Shown: positions 7,948 to 16,542, counted from the first letter of the stretch. The stretch is DNA of 47,320 nucleotides from an uncultured Lachnospiraceae bacterium (GCA_947627365.1 CANQVT010000017.1:1-47320), one strand, 5' to 3'. The notes: generated from the sequence alone by a model not told the origin. Made by a program: numbers and translations.

Positions 7948-9444
7948 ATGAAAACTTCTTCTCATAAGCGAGAATGCGGCCTCGTGCTATTGATGCTTGC
8001 GGCCGCGGCAATTTTTTTAGGGATATGCAGCAAATGTTCTCCGCTGTATCCGATGAACGATTGGGTAGATGTGAACTGTTTCCGCACCATTGCCAAGTCC
8101 ATGGTTGACGCGGGCAAGGTTCTGTACCGCGACATCTTTGACCATAAAGGACCCTACCTGTATTGGATTTACTGCATAGGGTACCTGATCAGCCCAAATT
8201 CTTTTCTCGGCGTCTATCTGCTGGAAATTCTGTGTCTCGGGATCAGTATGTATTTCTGCAGGAAGATTTTAAAGATGTATCTGGAAAACGACCGCGTGGT
8301 CATGATCCTGGTCGTGTTTTATGCTTTTATCGTTGCAAGCTCCAGGGCATTCGCGCACGGCGCCAGCTGCGAGGAGCTTTGTCTGCCGATATTGACCTAT
8401 TCGCTGTATTATTTTCTGCGATTGATCCGTGCAGACGAAGATCAGGGCATGGGGATCGCGCTACATATAATTCACGGGTTATGCATGGGCGTACTGTTTT
8501 TTACCAAATTTACGATTCTGGCGTACCACATAGGCGCGTATCTTTTTCTGTTCGTGCTGTTTATCCGGCAAAAACGTCTGAAGAGCATACCCGGGATCGT
8601 CGGCTATACAACGATCGGTTTTTTACTCAGTTTTATTCCCGTAGCATTATATTTCGGGGTCAATCGGGCGTTTGGCGATCTGTGGACCGTATATTTTTAC
8701 AACAATATATTTGCGTATACGGATGAGCATGCGCCCGCTGAGAGACTGTATAAGCTGATCCGTATTCTCGCCGAGATGTTTTATAAAAATAAGCTGTTTA
8801 CGCTTGTGTGCTTTGCGGGATTTCTGCGGCTGATCCGAAAAAGAGAAAGCGAATGGCTGTTTTTTATATTTAGTACGGCTTTTACGGCACTGGTGATCTA
8901 TGTGGGAGTCAGGCGGTATGTCTATTACTTTTTAATCCTGTTTCCCAACATGACCTTCGGGCTCATCGCAATCGGCAGTTGTCTTCAAAAATGGAGCAAA
9001 AACAGTACAACAGCAGTTTACGTTCTATGTGTCTGTCTGGAAGTGTGTCTTTTCTGCGTGGGAAGTTATTTCATCAGTGTTAATACTTACATGCTGGGCC
9101 GCAAAAAGTCCGACATGGCGCAATTTCAGTTTGCCGACACGATTCGTTCCGTCGAAAACGCTTCCCTGCTGAACTACGGATTTTTGGACGGAGGCTTTTA
9201 TTTTGCCTCAGGGGTCATTCCGCAAAATAAGTACTTTTTTAAGCCGAACATAGAGACTCCTGAGATCATGCAGGAGCAGGACGAGCTTGTGGAAAGGAAA
9301 GCAGTTGATTTCGTAGTTACCAAAAATATGAGACTGGAAAAGCACATCGATATTGAATCGAAATATGTCTGTATCGCGAAAGCGACGCAGCCCTATGAGG
9401 GATATTCATACACATTTCGTCTGTATGCGGCATGTGAAGACTGA
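7948..9444 (+). CDS. Multi-spanning GT-C-like glycosyltransferase
   Basis: The 498-aa protein has about ten hydrophobic helices. After the first helix comes an extracytoplasmic loop with MNDWVDVNCF and YRDIFDHKGPYLYWI. An acidic residue near the first loop followed by Y-R-D-x-F-x-x-K-G-P is the signature of PMT/ArnT-like GT-C transferases, which move sugars from polyprenyl phosphate onto cell-surface acceptors. The acceptor is unknown. The start ATG 7948 follows AAGAGGAA. No other surface-polymer genes are adjacent, so this is an orphan transferase behind dtd. Its GC content is lower than its neighbours and TTT/AAA-rich codons are more common, which would fit later acquisition. Confidence 0.7.
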   Translation: MKTSSHKRECGLVLLMLAAAAIFLGICSKCSPLYPMNDWVDVNCFRTIAKSMVDAGKVLYRDIFDHKGPYLYWIYCIGYLISPNSFLGVYLLEILCLGISMYFCRKILKMYLENDRVVMILVVFYAFIVASSRAFAHGASCEELCLPILTYSLYYFLRLIRADEDQGMGIALHIIHGLCMGVLFFTKFTILAYHIGAYLFLFVLFIRQKRLKSIPGIVGYTTIGFLLSFIPVALYFGVNRAFGDLWTVYFYNNIFAYTDEHAPAERLYKLIRILAEMFYKNKLFTLVCFAGFLRLIRKRESEWLFFIFSTAFTALVIYVGVRRYVYYFLILFPNMTFGLIAIGSCLQKWSKNSTTAVYVLCVCLEVCLFCVGSYFISVNTYMLGRKKSDMAQFQFADTIRSVENASLLNYGFLDGGFYFASGVIPQNKYFFKPNIETPEIMQEQDELVERKAVDFVVTKNMRLEKHIDIESKYVCIAKATQPYEGYSYTFRLYAACED

Positions 9445-9454
9445 CTCAGCATGT

Positions 9455-9534
9455 GCAGACGAAATTCAGCCCTCATGCGATCAATTAAGCTCTAAATGTA
9501 TTTTTGCGGATGAATATCAGCCTTCGCGCAATTT
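9455..9534. repeat. Imperfect direct repeat at the 3' end of the recombinase gene
   Basis: About 30 bp at 9455-9486 resemble 9506-9534: both read GC-R-GA-Y-GAA followed by TCAGCC and then a GCG-containing stretch ending in CAATT. The second copy contains the stop codon of the recombinase gene on the minus strand. The first lies in the 72-bp gap before the convergent glycosyltransferase. It may be a partial tandem duplication of the gene end. Confidence 0.35.
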
Positions 9535-10572
9535 GACTGCGGAGGCGGCTCGTCTTCGCCGATCCTCGTCCATAGCCGCGTAATGTTTTCGCGTCGTATT
9601 GACGTCCTTATGCCCGAGGACGTCCGCAACCAGGTAGATATCGCCGGTTTCCTTGTATAGCGTCGTGCCGTAGGTGCTGCGCAACTTGTGAGGCGTGATC
9701 TTTTTCGTCGTCGTGATCTCGCGGGCGTATTTTTTTACCATATTCTCGACTGCCTGTACGCCGATCCGTTTGCGCTGGGTAGAGTAGAAGAGGGCGTTTT
9801 CGTGGCCAGCGATCGGGGTGACGGACTCACGTATCTCCAGGTAATCGAGAAGCGCTTTTTCTACCTCTTCGCCGAAATAGACGATCATTTCCGAACCGCC
9901 TTTTCGCACAACACGAATTCCGCCGTTTTTGAAATCGATATCCGACACATCGAGCCCGACGCATTCCGACACACGGATCCCCGTGCCAAGCAGCAATGTG
10001 ATGATCGCCAGGTCGCGGTATTTTGTCTTTTCGTAGTAGACTTTTTTCTGGCCGGTCAGGTGATCCCCGCAATGCTCAATATAGTCCAGCAGCTCGGCCG
10101 TCTCATCCGGATCCAGACGTATGATTTCCTTGTCGTGAAGCTTTGGCATATCGACGAGAAGCGTCGGGTTTGTCTTGATCATTTCACGCTTGTAATAATA
10201 GGCGTAAAAGCTTCGAAGAGCGGACATTTTGCGCTTCAGGCCGCGTTCCCCGTTTGTTAAAAGTTTGTCATCATTGGAATAAACCTTCAGATATTCCTGA
10301 TATTCCTCGATATCGACCGCCTGGAGCTGATCCAGCACGTCGACGGTGATATCGGCGGCTGTCTTTCCTTTAAAAGCAGGATTTTCATTCAAAATAAACT
10401 GAAAAAAGATTCGGATGTCATATGCGTAGGAAATACGCGTGCGCGTGCTTGTCGTTGGCTCAATGGCGCGGAAATAATCCTTTGCAAACGCAGGCAGCGT
10501 CTTCAGAACCTCACGCAGCTTCAATACATTGTCGATGTTAACTTGTTCGTGGTACGTAATTGTTTTCTCCAT
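9517..10572 (-). CDS. XerS-like tyrosine recombinase
   Basis: The protein is 351 aa when started at MEKTITYHEQ. An N-terminal SAM-like DNA-binding domain (about 1-150) precedes a catalytic domain with all the tyrosine recombinase residues: R in GTGIRVSE, K in VRKGGSE, H-x-x-R in PHKLRST, H in LGHKD and the nucleophile Y in TRKHYAAMDE. Length and N-terminal layout are closer to the single-protein XerS of streptococci than to XerC/XerD, which are about 300 aa. It has no excisionase, integrase-adjacent tRNA or phage gene beside it. Together with the strand-composition switch here it is best read as the chromosome-dimer resolvase, which is inference. An integrase of an extinct element is the alternative. 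The upstream frame to 10659 is not used because the -10 lies at 10650. Confidence 0.75.
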   Translation of the reverse strand: MEKTITYHEQVNIDNVLKLREVLKTLPAFAKDYFRAIEPTTSTRTRISYAYDIRIFFQFILNENPAFKGKTAADITVDVLDQLQAVDIEEYQEYLKVYSNDDKLLTNGERGLKRKMSALRSFYAYYYKREMIKTNPTLLVDMPKLHDKEIIRLDPDETAELLDYIEHCGDHLTGQKKVYYEKTKYRDLAIITLLLGTGIRVSECVGLDVSDIDFKNGGIRVVRKGGSEMIVYFGEEVEKALLDYLEIRESVTPIAGHENALFYSTQRKRIGVQAVENMVKKYAREITTTKKITPHKLRSTYGTTLYKETGDIYLVADVLGHKDVNTTRKHYAAMDEDRRRRAASAVKLREG

Positions 10573-10649
10573 GATGATTGTCCATTCCTTTACCAGAGCT
10601 TGATCTATTTGAAAAACATGTGTTTGTCGTATAGATGTATTATGGAAAT

Positions 10650-10678
10650 AACATACCATCTTCTTCGCAGATTGTCAA
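10650..10678 (-). promoter_or_regulatory. Promoter of the XerS-like gene
   Basis: On the minus strand a consensus -35 TTGACA (10673-10678), a 17-bp spacer and TATGTT (10650-10655). The transcript would start near 10643 with a leader of about 70 nt. Confidence 0.65.
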
Positions 10679-10717
10679 GCATTTTGGAAATTTAAAGGAA
10701 TTTTGGCTATATTTGAA

Positions 10718-10747
10718 AGGGACCGCCGGATCACTCCGCCAGTCCCT
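10718..10747 (-). terminator. Hairpin terminator after the DUF1002 gene
   Basis: Outer arms AGGGAC (10718-10723) and GTCCCT (10742-10747) plus inner CGGA/TCCG arms form a 12-13-bp stem with one internal mismatch. It lies about 55 bp past the stop of the minus-strand DUF1002 gene. The U-rich tail is short (CCCTTTC) on the minus strand, with a T-run on the plus side as well. Confidence 0.5.
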
Positions 10748-10800
10748 GTGTTGTTTTTCGAAATCTGTTTCTTTCTTTTTGGTCTTTCTTTGCCTATTAT

Positions 10801-12795
10801 TTACTTGATCTCAAGCTCATAATTGATCGTGTTGAGCAGCGTTCCGGCCTCATCGTAGAACGACACCTGGAAGCTGGTCTTGCCCGCTGCGTTGAGCGTG
10901 GCGGCAAAACTGCCCGAGGCTGTGAATTCGCCCTGATCAAAGCTGATCATTGCTGGATCTGCCTGTTCGATATAGGCAACCGAAGCTGCTGAGTTATCCA
11001 TCATAACCTGCCCGGACACCGTGCTTCCTGCCGTCGGTTCTATGTCCTTATCGATGCAGAAGCCATATTCGGAGGTCTGAATCTGCCAGGTCTGGTCGTC
11101 TTCAACCGCCGCGGTCATTGCGGAGCCGTCCGCAGACGTGAACGCATTCTCCGTCATCGTCACATAGCAAAATGCCATCTGTGCGATCGGGTCCTTCAGT
11201 TTGATCGTGGCTTTACAGCCGGTGCTCCATCCCAGATCAGCAAGTGCCTCAGCGTCGAGCGGGCTGATGGCAACCTTCTCGGTATCGTTCGCCTGGATCG
11301 TCTCGATCACGGAGCTGTCAAAACCGTTCATAAGGCTGATTGAACCTGTCCCTGCCAGGATATCCTCTCTCTGGAAGCAAATCGTAAGCTCATTGATACC
11401 GGCCGGAAGAAGCTCTTTCTTCTCCTCATCGTACAAAGGAGCCAATTCCATCTCCTCTGCAGGAATCATTGTGAGTACGGGAGCCGTCGGCTCATCCGGA
11501 ACCTCGAACATCGGATCTTCGAGCTCAGGCATCATCGTATCAATGCCGTATTCATCCGACTGCTCCTGCTGCGCATCCGGGTTTGCCTCAGTCTGCTCCG
11601 GAACAACGTCTCCATCCACCTGAATGTTGCCCTGGTCAGATTCTGTGTCCGGAACGACGGGAGCTTCGGTCTGCTCCGCATTGGTCTCGCTGCCTGTGCC
11701 TCCATCCGGAGCCTGTTCTGCGGAATCCGTATACTCATCGGAGGTGGTTATCTGAATATCGTCGCCGGAAGGCATTGTCTCAGGCTGCGGCGCTTCTGTC
11801 TGCTCCGGAGCCAGCGTTGAATCTGTCACAACGGAATCTCCGAGCGCTTCAGGATCCGCATTGCCCAAAATGCTGTCTTCCGGAAGGGTCTCAGGGGTTT
11901 CCGTCTGATCTGTGCCTGTATCTGCATCCGAGGCCGGCACTGCAGTCTGATCCACGTCTATATTAGCTGCAGGAGCTGGAGCTCCGCTCTCTGACTGCTG
12001 CGTCTGCTGGCTCATCAGTGTATCCATATTCTGCTCTACACGCTCCAGAGTCTCTTTCATATCCTCGTAGTCATAGTCCTGCTCCGCGATCTGTTTCATG
12101 AGGTCCCTGAGCAGCTCACGGTCGGACTCGGAAAGCTCTATGGACTCCTCTTCTGCCACATCGTCGATGATGATATCGATATCATTCTCACTGACGACAT
12201 TTCCCTGAATCACCTGCATCTTAGCTTCATTGACGATGTCGGTAGCTTCAGCCTGTCCGATGTTGTTGGCGATCGTCGTCGTTGTGATAAGCTCCTGTGT
12301 GGCTACTTCCTTCTTTGATGAGTCAAGCTCCGTGCCGACTGCCGACTCATAGGCCATCAGAATACCTGTCAAAGCGCCCGTGCCGGAAACCGCAAACGGG
12401 GACGCCGCAAGCACCTCGCAGTTCACCACGCCCGATGTAGAAAGCGTCGTCGCAATCATATTGCTGGTGACCCATGTGAGGTTCGCAGTCCTGACCTGAA
12501 TGCCGCCCGAATTGGTCGGATTGACGAGCGCGCTGCTGTAGGTATGCGTGCCGATCTGCTCCAGCGGAACATAGGCGCCAAGATGATCTCTCTCATCCTG
12601 ATTCGTGATCGTAAGCGTCCTGATGCTCTGCCCTGCAATGCCAAAATAGCGCAACAGCGCCTGCTTCTGGTCTTCGGTCAGATCCGCGCCGAGCGTGACA
12701 ACCTTCTCTCCGTCGGCGAACGCCGGCACAGAAGGTATCGCCGATGCGATACAGAGAGCGCTCATGACAACAGCAAGCAATTTCCTTTTTCTCAT
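10801..12795 (-). CDS. Secreted DUF1002 protein with acidic Thr/Glu/Gln-rich stalk
   Basis: The protein is 664 aa from MRKRKLLAVV, with AGGAGA just upstream. A signal peptide (about 1-25, ending A-F-A-D) is followed by a DUF1002 domain (about 30-210) of unknown function, with TLTITNQDERDHLGAY and the YESAVGTELDSSKKEVATQE region. Residues of roughly 215-450 are a low-complexity acidic linker with repeated EQTEAP-type motifs. The last part (about 450-664) looks like two beta-sandwich modules. No LPxTG sorting motif or C-terminal helix is seen, so it is probably released or held by other contacts. DUF1002 proteins are common in Clostridia and Bacilli (YpuA in Bacillus); the stalk and C-terminal modules make this one far longer than the usual approximately 300 aa. 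It is divergent from lexA. Confidence 0.8.
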   Translation of the reverse strand: MRKRKLLAVVMSALCIASAIPSVPAFADGEKVVTLGADLTEDQKQALLRYFGIAGQSIRTLTITNQDERDHLGAYVPLEQIGTHTYSSALVNPTNSGGIQVRTANLTWVTSNMIATTLSTSGVVNCEVLAASPFAVSGTGALTGILMAYESAVGTELDSSKKEVATQELITTTTIANNIGQAEATDIVNEAKMQVIQGNVVSENDIDIIIDDVAEEESIELSESDRELLRDLMKQIAEQDYDYEDMKETLERVEQNMDTLMSQQTQQSESGAPAPAANIDVDQTAVPASDADTGTDQTETPETLPEDSILGNADPEALGDSVVTDSTLAPEQTEAPQPETMPSGDDIQITTSDEYTDSAEQAPDGGTGSETNAEQTEAPVVPDTESDQGNIQVDGDVVPEQTEANPDAQQEQSDEYGIDTMMPELEDPMFEVPDEPTAPVLTMIPAEEMELAPLYDEEKKELLPAGINELTICFQREDILAGTGSISLMNGFDSSVIETIQANDTEKVAISPLDAEALADLGWSTGCKATIKLKDPIAQMAFCYVTMTENAFTSADGSAMTAAVEDDQTWQIQTSEYGFCIDKDIEPTAGSTVSGQVMMDNSAASVAYIEQADPAMISFDQGEFTASGSFAATLNAAGKTSFQVSFYDEAGTLLNTINYELEIK

Positions 12796-12829
12796 ATCTA
12801 TTCTCCTCACTTTCCGTTTTTTTGTTAAA

Positions 12830-12858
12830 ATTATAGCATTGAAACTCCAACAAAACAA
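12830..12858 (-). promoter_or_regulatory. Promoter of the DUF1002 gene
   Basis: On the minus strand TTGTTT (12853-12858), 17 bp, and a perfect TATAAT (12830-12835) with an extended -10 (TGC before it). The leader to ATG 12795 is about 28 nt. Confidence 0.65.
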
Positions 12859-12915
12859 GAAAACAAAATGAATGTATTTATTAAACTTTTTTAAAGAAAC
12901 CAGGGAAACATTTGT

Positions 12916-12944
12916 TTGCTTTTTTAGAACATATGTGCTATACT
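12916..12944 (+). promoter_or_regulatory. lexA promoter with LexA (SOS) box
   Basis: TTGCTT (12916-12921), a 17-bp spacer and TATACT (12939-12944). The spacer contains GAACATATGTGC (12927-12938), one mismatch from the Firmicutes LexA half-sites GAAC-N4-GTTC, immediately before the -10. Binding there would block RNA polymerase, so lexA should repress itself. Confidence 0.75.
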
Positions 12945-13011
12945 GAAAAAAATGATATATTTTCACATGGAACGGACAGAACGAAAAGCATAGATACGGG
13001 AGGGATATATT

Positions 13012-13623
13012 ATGCCAGGAAGGATCACAAACAAGCAGGAGGAAATTCTCAATTATATCAAGGATGAGATTCTGAAGCGCGGCTTCCCCCCGACTGTGCG
13101 GGAGATCTGCCAGACGGTAGGACTGAAATCCACCTCTTCCGTCCACTCTCATCTCGAGTCTCTTGAGAAGAACGGCTATATCCGCCGGGATCCGACAAAG
13201 CCCCGCGCGATCGAGATCCTGGACGATTCTTTCAATATGCTGCGCAGAGAGATGGTAAATGTTCCGGTCGTCGGCACGGTCGCAGCCGGACAGCCGATCC
13301 TTGCCGAGCAGAATATCGACAGCTATTTCCCCATTCCGGCAGAATATATGCCGAACGAGCAGTCATTCATCCTGCGTGTCAAGGGCGAGAGTATGATGAA
13401 TGCCGGGATCATGGATGGAGATCAGGTGATCGTGCGCCAGCAGTCTACCGCCCGCAACGGCGACATTGTCGTCGCCCTGGTTGATGACTCCGCCACCGTG
13501 AAGACCTTTTACAAGGAGAACGGTCATTATCGCTTGCAGCCGGAGAACGATTCCATGGATCCGATCATCGTGGACGATCTTCAGATCCTCGGAAAAGTTT
13601 TTGGCGTTTTCCGCTTCTTCTGA
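13012..13623 (+). CDS. lexA: SOS repressor LexA
   Basis: The 203-aa protein has an N-terminal winged helix (about 1-70; [20 protein letters not shown] holds the recognition helix) and a C-terminal S24 self-cleavage domain. The cleaved bond is A92-G93 in GTVAAGQPI, the nucleophile is S127 in KGESMMNAG and the general base is K164 in DDSATVKTF. RecA filaments trigger cleavage after DNA damage, releasing SOS genes. The start ATG 13012 follows GGGAGGGA. A LexA box overlaps its promoter. It is monocistronic, closed by a strong hairpin. Its plus strand is C-rich (13441-13500: 16 G, 23 C), the reverse of plus-strand genes left of 9 kb. Confidence 0.96.
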   Translation: MPGRITNKQEEILNYIKDEILKRGFPPTVREICQTVGLKSTSSVHSHLESLEKNGYIRRDPTKPRAIEILDDSFNMLRREMVNVPVVGTVAAGQPILAEQNIDSYFPIPAEYMPNEQSFILRVKGESMMNAGIMDGDQVIVRQQSTARNGDIVVALVDDSATVKTFYKENGHYRLQPENDSMDPIIVDDLQILGKVFGVFRFF

Positions 13624-13629
13624 AAGCAA

Positions 13630-13677
13630 AGGAGCCTGTTATGGAAACGTAGTCCGACAGGCTCCTCTCTTTTTTTA
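13630..13677. terminator. Bidirectional terminator between lexA and the sseB-like gene
   Basis: Arms AGGAGCCTGT (13630-13639) and ACAGGCTCCT (13657-13666) pair perfectly over 10 bp around a 17-nt loop and are followed by CTCTTTTTTT on the plus strand. It lies between two convergent genes and can serve both. Confidence 0.85.
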
Positions 13678-13686
13678 TTCGTCTTC

Positions 13687-14514
13687 CTAGGTTTCCCCGC
13701 TCTGCTGTCTTTCCTCCGGTCTGAAGCGCTTCAGAAGGCCTTCGATCAATTCCTTTGGCATTGCGATATGAAATCCTGCCGGGTTGAGTACAAAACCCTT
13801 GGAATCCTTTACAAGAATTCTGGAGAGCTGCCCGAACGGGATCACCAGCGCTTTGAACGGATTCCCCTTATTGAATTTGGACAGCTCCGGCATATCTGTG
13901 AAAAGCGGCTGCAGAATATCGCCGTTTTTATTCTTTAATATAGGAATCCGGTATTTCCGATTCTTGAGCTTGTCTGCGTCGCTCTCCGGGCCCGGAAGCA
14001 GCTCTACGGGCAGAATGTACCTGCTCTTCACCAGATTCACCGCAAGCTCCTCCTCCAGATCCTGCAGCCCTGATTTCTCTTCGATTGGAACCGGACGAGA
14101 CATCTCCTGCATGAAATACAGCCCTGTAAGCTGAAGCTGCGGATTGAATATCGGCCGCTTCTCCGCCGGGAGCTCTGAGTAATCCGGCTTTTTGACCAGC
14201 TCTTCAAGCTCCAGCGATTGCCGGCCGGCCTGATTCACAAAGATAAGCTCATTCACTCCGATCGTGTAAAGCAAAGAGAAAAAGCCAAGGAAATCCTTGT
14301 TCAGATATTTGATTCCCCTGAGCAGAATCTTCTTCTCCGTGAAGGGCTTCGCGAACTCCTGAAGCAGCTCTTCCGTGTCGAAGATCCACACCTGATCGTT
14401 AAAAGTGTCCGGATCGCACTGGACAAACGGCATATTTGTATATCCGCAGTACGCCACAATCAATTCACTTTTTCGCTGAATACTTTTTATAAAAAACGAT
14501 TTGTCTATCGCCAT
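13687..14514 (-). CDS. SseB-family protein
   Basis: The 275-aa protein starts at MAIDKSFF (AGGGGT upstream). The N-terminal half has the SseB-like fold signature, including MPFVQCDPDTFNDQVWIFDTEELL. The C-terminal half repeats the pattern with YRIPILKNKNGDILQPLFTD and ALVIPFGQLSRILVKDSKGFVLNPAGFHI, typical of SseB/LcrR-like domains. E. coli SseB affects serine sensitivity by an unknown route, and Firmicutes copies are uncharacterised. It is the last gene of the rplU-obgE-nadD operon, 31 bp after rsfS, so it is probably expressed with translation genes. Hydrophilic, no membrane segment. Confidence 0.6.
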   Translation of the reverse strand: MAIDKSFFIKSIQRKSELIVAYCGYTNMPFVQCDPDTFNDQVWIFDTEELLQEFAKPFTEKKILLRGIKYLNKDFLGFFSLLYTIGVNELIFVNQAGRQSLELEELVKKPDYSELPAEKRPIFNPQLQLTGLYFMQEMSRPVPIEEKSGLQDLEEELAVNLVKSRYILPVELLPGPESDADKLKNRKYRIPILKNKNGDILQPLFTDMPELSKFNKGNPFKALVIPFGQLSRILVKDSKGFVLNPAGFHIAMPKELIEGLLKRFRPEERQQSGET

Positions 14515-14545
14515 TTTACTGACCCCTGTATGATGTGTTTTTGTC

Positions 14546-14905
14546 TCACGCCAGATCGTCCCTTGAGATCGTCTTGCCGTCGCACCAGATCCGTTCCAGA
14601 TCATAGAACAGACGATTTTCCGCGTCAAACACATGAACGATAATATCGCCGTAGTCCATAAGGATCCAATTTGCCGTGCGGTAACCCTCGGACTGTCTCA
14701 TCGGATAGCCTGCCTTGAGAAGCTGCTCTTCTACATTGTCGGCGAGCGCCTGGATTTGATTGTGGTTTGTGCCTGACGCAATGATGAAATAATCAGCTAC
14801 CACAGAGATTTCCCCGATATCGATGACCGTAATATCGACGGCCTTCTTGTCCTCCAGAGCGTCGTATGCAAGTCTGGCCATTGTCTTTGCCGTATTGTCT
14901 GCCAT
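14546..14905 (-). CDS. rsfS: Ribosomal silencing factor RsfS
   Basis: The 119-aa protein is the typical Iojap/RsfS size. It binds L14 on the 50S subunit and blocks subunit joining when nutrients are short. Family blocks are DYFIIASGTNHNQIQALADN, EGYRTANWILMDYGDIIVHVF and YDLERIW. The start codon follows the yqeK stop directly (TAA then ATG) with GGGAGGAAA inside the end of yqeK, so translation is coupled. The nadD-yqeK-rsfS order is conserved across Firmicutes. Confidence 0.95.
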   Translation of the reverse strand: MADNTAKTMARLAYDALEDKKAVDITVIDIGEISVVADYFIIASGTNHNQIQALADNVEEQLLKAGYPMRQSEGYRTANWILMDYGDIIVHVFDAENRLFYDLERIWCDGKTISRDDLA

Positions 14906-15499
14906 TTATGTTTCCTCCCTCCCGTGAATGAGTTCTTTGTAATAATTATACGCGACAACCGTCTGATTATCAAGAGACGCATTTTCACGCTTCAAATATT
15001 GCAGAGTGTCCCGCATTGTGATATATACTGCCTTATCCAGATCCTGAAAAGCCAGGCGGCGTACCTCGGCAAGATTTTCCGCTTTCGAACGCAGCGGCTC
15101 GATATAGTCCGAGATAAAGATGATCTTTTCGAGCAGCGTCATGTCCGGTTTGCCGGTCGTATGGCACTCGATCGCGCTTAGAATCTCCGGATCCTCGATA
15201 TGATATTTCTCACGGGCGATATATGCGCCCAGCTTTGCGTGGAGCAGATACGGAGCCTTGCGTTCCGCCTCAGAGACACCAATGTTGTTCTGCCGGCAAA
15301 GCTTCAGCTTCTTGGAATTCGGAATGCACTTTGCGCTGTCGTGCAGAAGGCCGGCCACCTGCGCTCTTTCAATGTCCGCCCCGTGGCACATGGCAAGAGA
15401 AGCCGCCGTGTACATAACGCCAAGCGTGTGCACGTAACGTGCCTCATCTATGTATTTTTTCAATTTCTTCTGCATTTTATAAATGTTATAGCCGCCCAT
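14906..15499 (-). CDS. yqeK: YqeK-family HD-domain hydrolase
   Basis: The 197-aa HD-domain protein belongs to the YqeK family, shown in other Firmicutes to cut diadenosine tetraphosphate symmetrically into two ADP. Metal ligands are the H in RYVHTLGV, the HD pair in AGLLHDSAK, the H in LLHAKLGA and IECHTTGKPDM, and the D in IFISDYIEP. The start at 15499 is favoured by GGGATGAG four bases upstream; a second ATG lies eight codons later. It lies between nadD (60 bp upstream) and rsfS (no gap). Confidence 0.9.
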   Translation of the reverse strand: MGGYNIYKMQKKLKKYIDEARYVHTLGVMYTAASLAMCHGADIERAQVAGLLHDSAKCIPNSKKLKLCRQNNIGVSEAERKAPYLLHAKLGAYIAREKYHIEDPEILSAIECHTTGKPDMTLLEKIIFISDYIEPLRSKAENLAEVRRLAFQDLDKAVYITMRDTLQYLKRENASLDNQTVVAYNYYKELIHGREET

Positions 15500-15559
15500 T
15501 TTTTCTCATCCCTGCCGTAAACTTACCATGAAAACCGACCGTCTGCCCTGCTTAGGAGG

Positions 15560-16192
15560 TCACAAAACCACTCCGCTGTAGATACCTTTCTGTCTGATAT
15601 ATTCTCTCACGTCGTCGGGAACGTAGTAACGCAGCGAATGTCCCTCCTGCCGGAGACGCCGCAGCTCTGTCGAGGATATGTCAATATTCGGAGTGTTAAG
15701 AAGACAGATCCTTGCTTTATAGCGCTCCCGCAGCTCGTCCATCTTCTCTTCTATCACAGAGTCGGAAATCTGATCCCGGCCTGCCGCAAGCAGCACACAA
15801 TTCCTGCTGATAACCTCCGGCTCACGCCAGCTGTCAAACGAAAGCAGAGAGTCTGCGCCGATGATAAAATAATAGTCCGTATCGGGATTCTGCTTCCGAA
15901 GCGCTACGAGCGTGTCGCTTGTGTAGGAAAAACCGCTTCGGCGCATCTCCTCCGCGTCAAGCAGAAAATGCGGGTTGTCACGGATCGCGAGCGATACCAT
16001 CTCCAGCCGTTCTTCATCCGTCGCGCCGTCCGCGCGGTCCGCTTTGTGCGGTGGATTGCCGGAGGGTAAAAACTGAACAGCATCCAGTTGAAATTGCTCA
16101 TATGCGCATTCGGCAAGGATCAGATGTCCGATATGGATCGGATCAAAGGTCCCGCCCATAATGCCGACACGACGCCTCGTTTTATCGCTCAT
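15560..16192 (-). CDS. nadD: Nicotinate-nucleotide adenylyltransferase
   Basis: The 210-aa enzyme adenylates nicotinate mononucleotide to deamido-NAD. The nucleotidyltransferase motif GGTFDPIHIGH near the N-terminus binds ATP, the central PSGNPPHK block and the C-terminal ISSTELRR complete the active site. GGAAAGGAACGATCA precedes ATG 16192. The gene is 35 bp downstream of yhbY in the operon. No other NAD synthesis genes are nearby, which is usual for this locus. Confidence 0.96.
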   Translation of the reverse strand: MSDKTRRRVGIMGGTFDPIHIGHLILAECAYEQFQLDAVQFLPSGNPPHKADRADGATDEERLEMVSLAIRDNPHFLLDAEEMRRSGFSYTSDTLVALRKQNPDTDYYFIIGADSLLSFDSWREPEVISRNCVLLAAGRDQISDSVIEEKMDELRERYKARICLLNTPNIDISSTELRRLRQEGHSLRYYVPDDVREYIRQKGIYSGVVL

Positions 16193-16227
16193 TGATCGTT
16201 CCTTTCTGCATTGATAGCGCCGGAGCT

Positions 16228-16542
16228 TTAGCCGCGCTGTTTCCTGGAAGCCTTCGGAAGCTCGATCTTCTTCTTTCCTTCCTTGCCCTCTTTGTAGAGA
16301 ACGATCTTTTTGCCAATCACCTGTACGACCTGCGAGCGCGTGCGTTCCGCAACAATCCCCGCTAGCTCATGCGGGTCGTCCATGCAGTTCTGCAGCACGC
16401 TGATCTTGATGAGCTCCCGCTTCTCCAAGGCCTCTCCTACCGCCGCGGTGAGTTCCGGCGTCAGGCTGCTCTTGCCGATCTGAAAAATCGGCTCCATGGT
16501 CATGGCAAGTCCCTTTAAATAAGCACGTTGTTTGCTTGTCAT
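16228..16542 (-). CDS. yhbY: YhbY-family CRM RNA-binding protein
   Basis: The 104-aa CRM-domain protein associates with pre-50S ribosomes in E. coli. The fold signature is LTSKQRAYLKGLA-like at the N-terminus, PIFQIGKSSLTPEL and the RNA-binding loop. The usual GxxG loop motif reads VIGKKIVLYK here. A basic tail of about 20 residues follows. AAGGAGAGC precedes the ATG. An 87-bp gap separates it from obgE, holding a GC-rich 6-bp hairpin (16607-16630) next to the obgE stop that might slow or process the transcript. Confidence 0.9.
   Translation of the reverse strand: MTSKQRAYLKGLAMTMEPIFQIGKSSLTPELTAAVGEALEKRELIKISVLQNCMDDPHELAGIVAERTRSQVVQVIGKKIVLYKEGKEGKKKIELPKASRKQRG

Noticed and set aside
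10623-10650. A dif-like 11-6-11 sequence upstream of the XerS-like gene
   Set aside because: The right arm is close to dif (8 of 11) but the left arm matches at only 3 of 11, and the site overlaps the gene's transcription start. The pair at 7238-7323 fits better.
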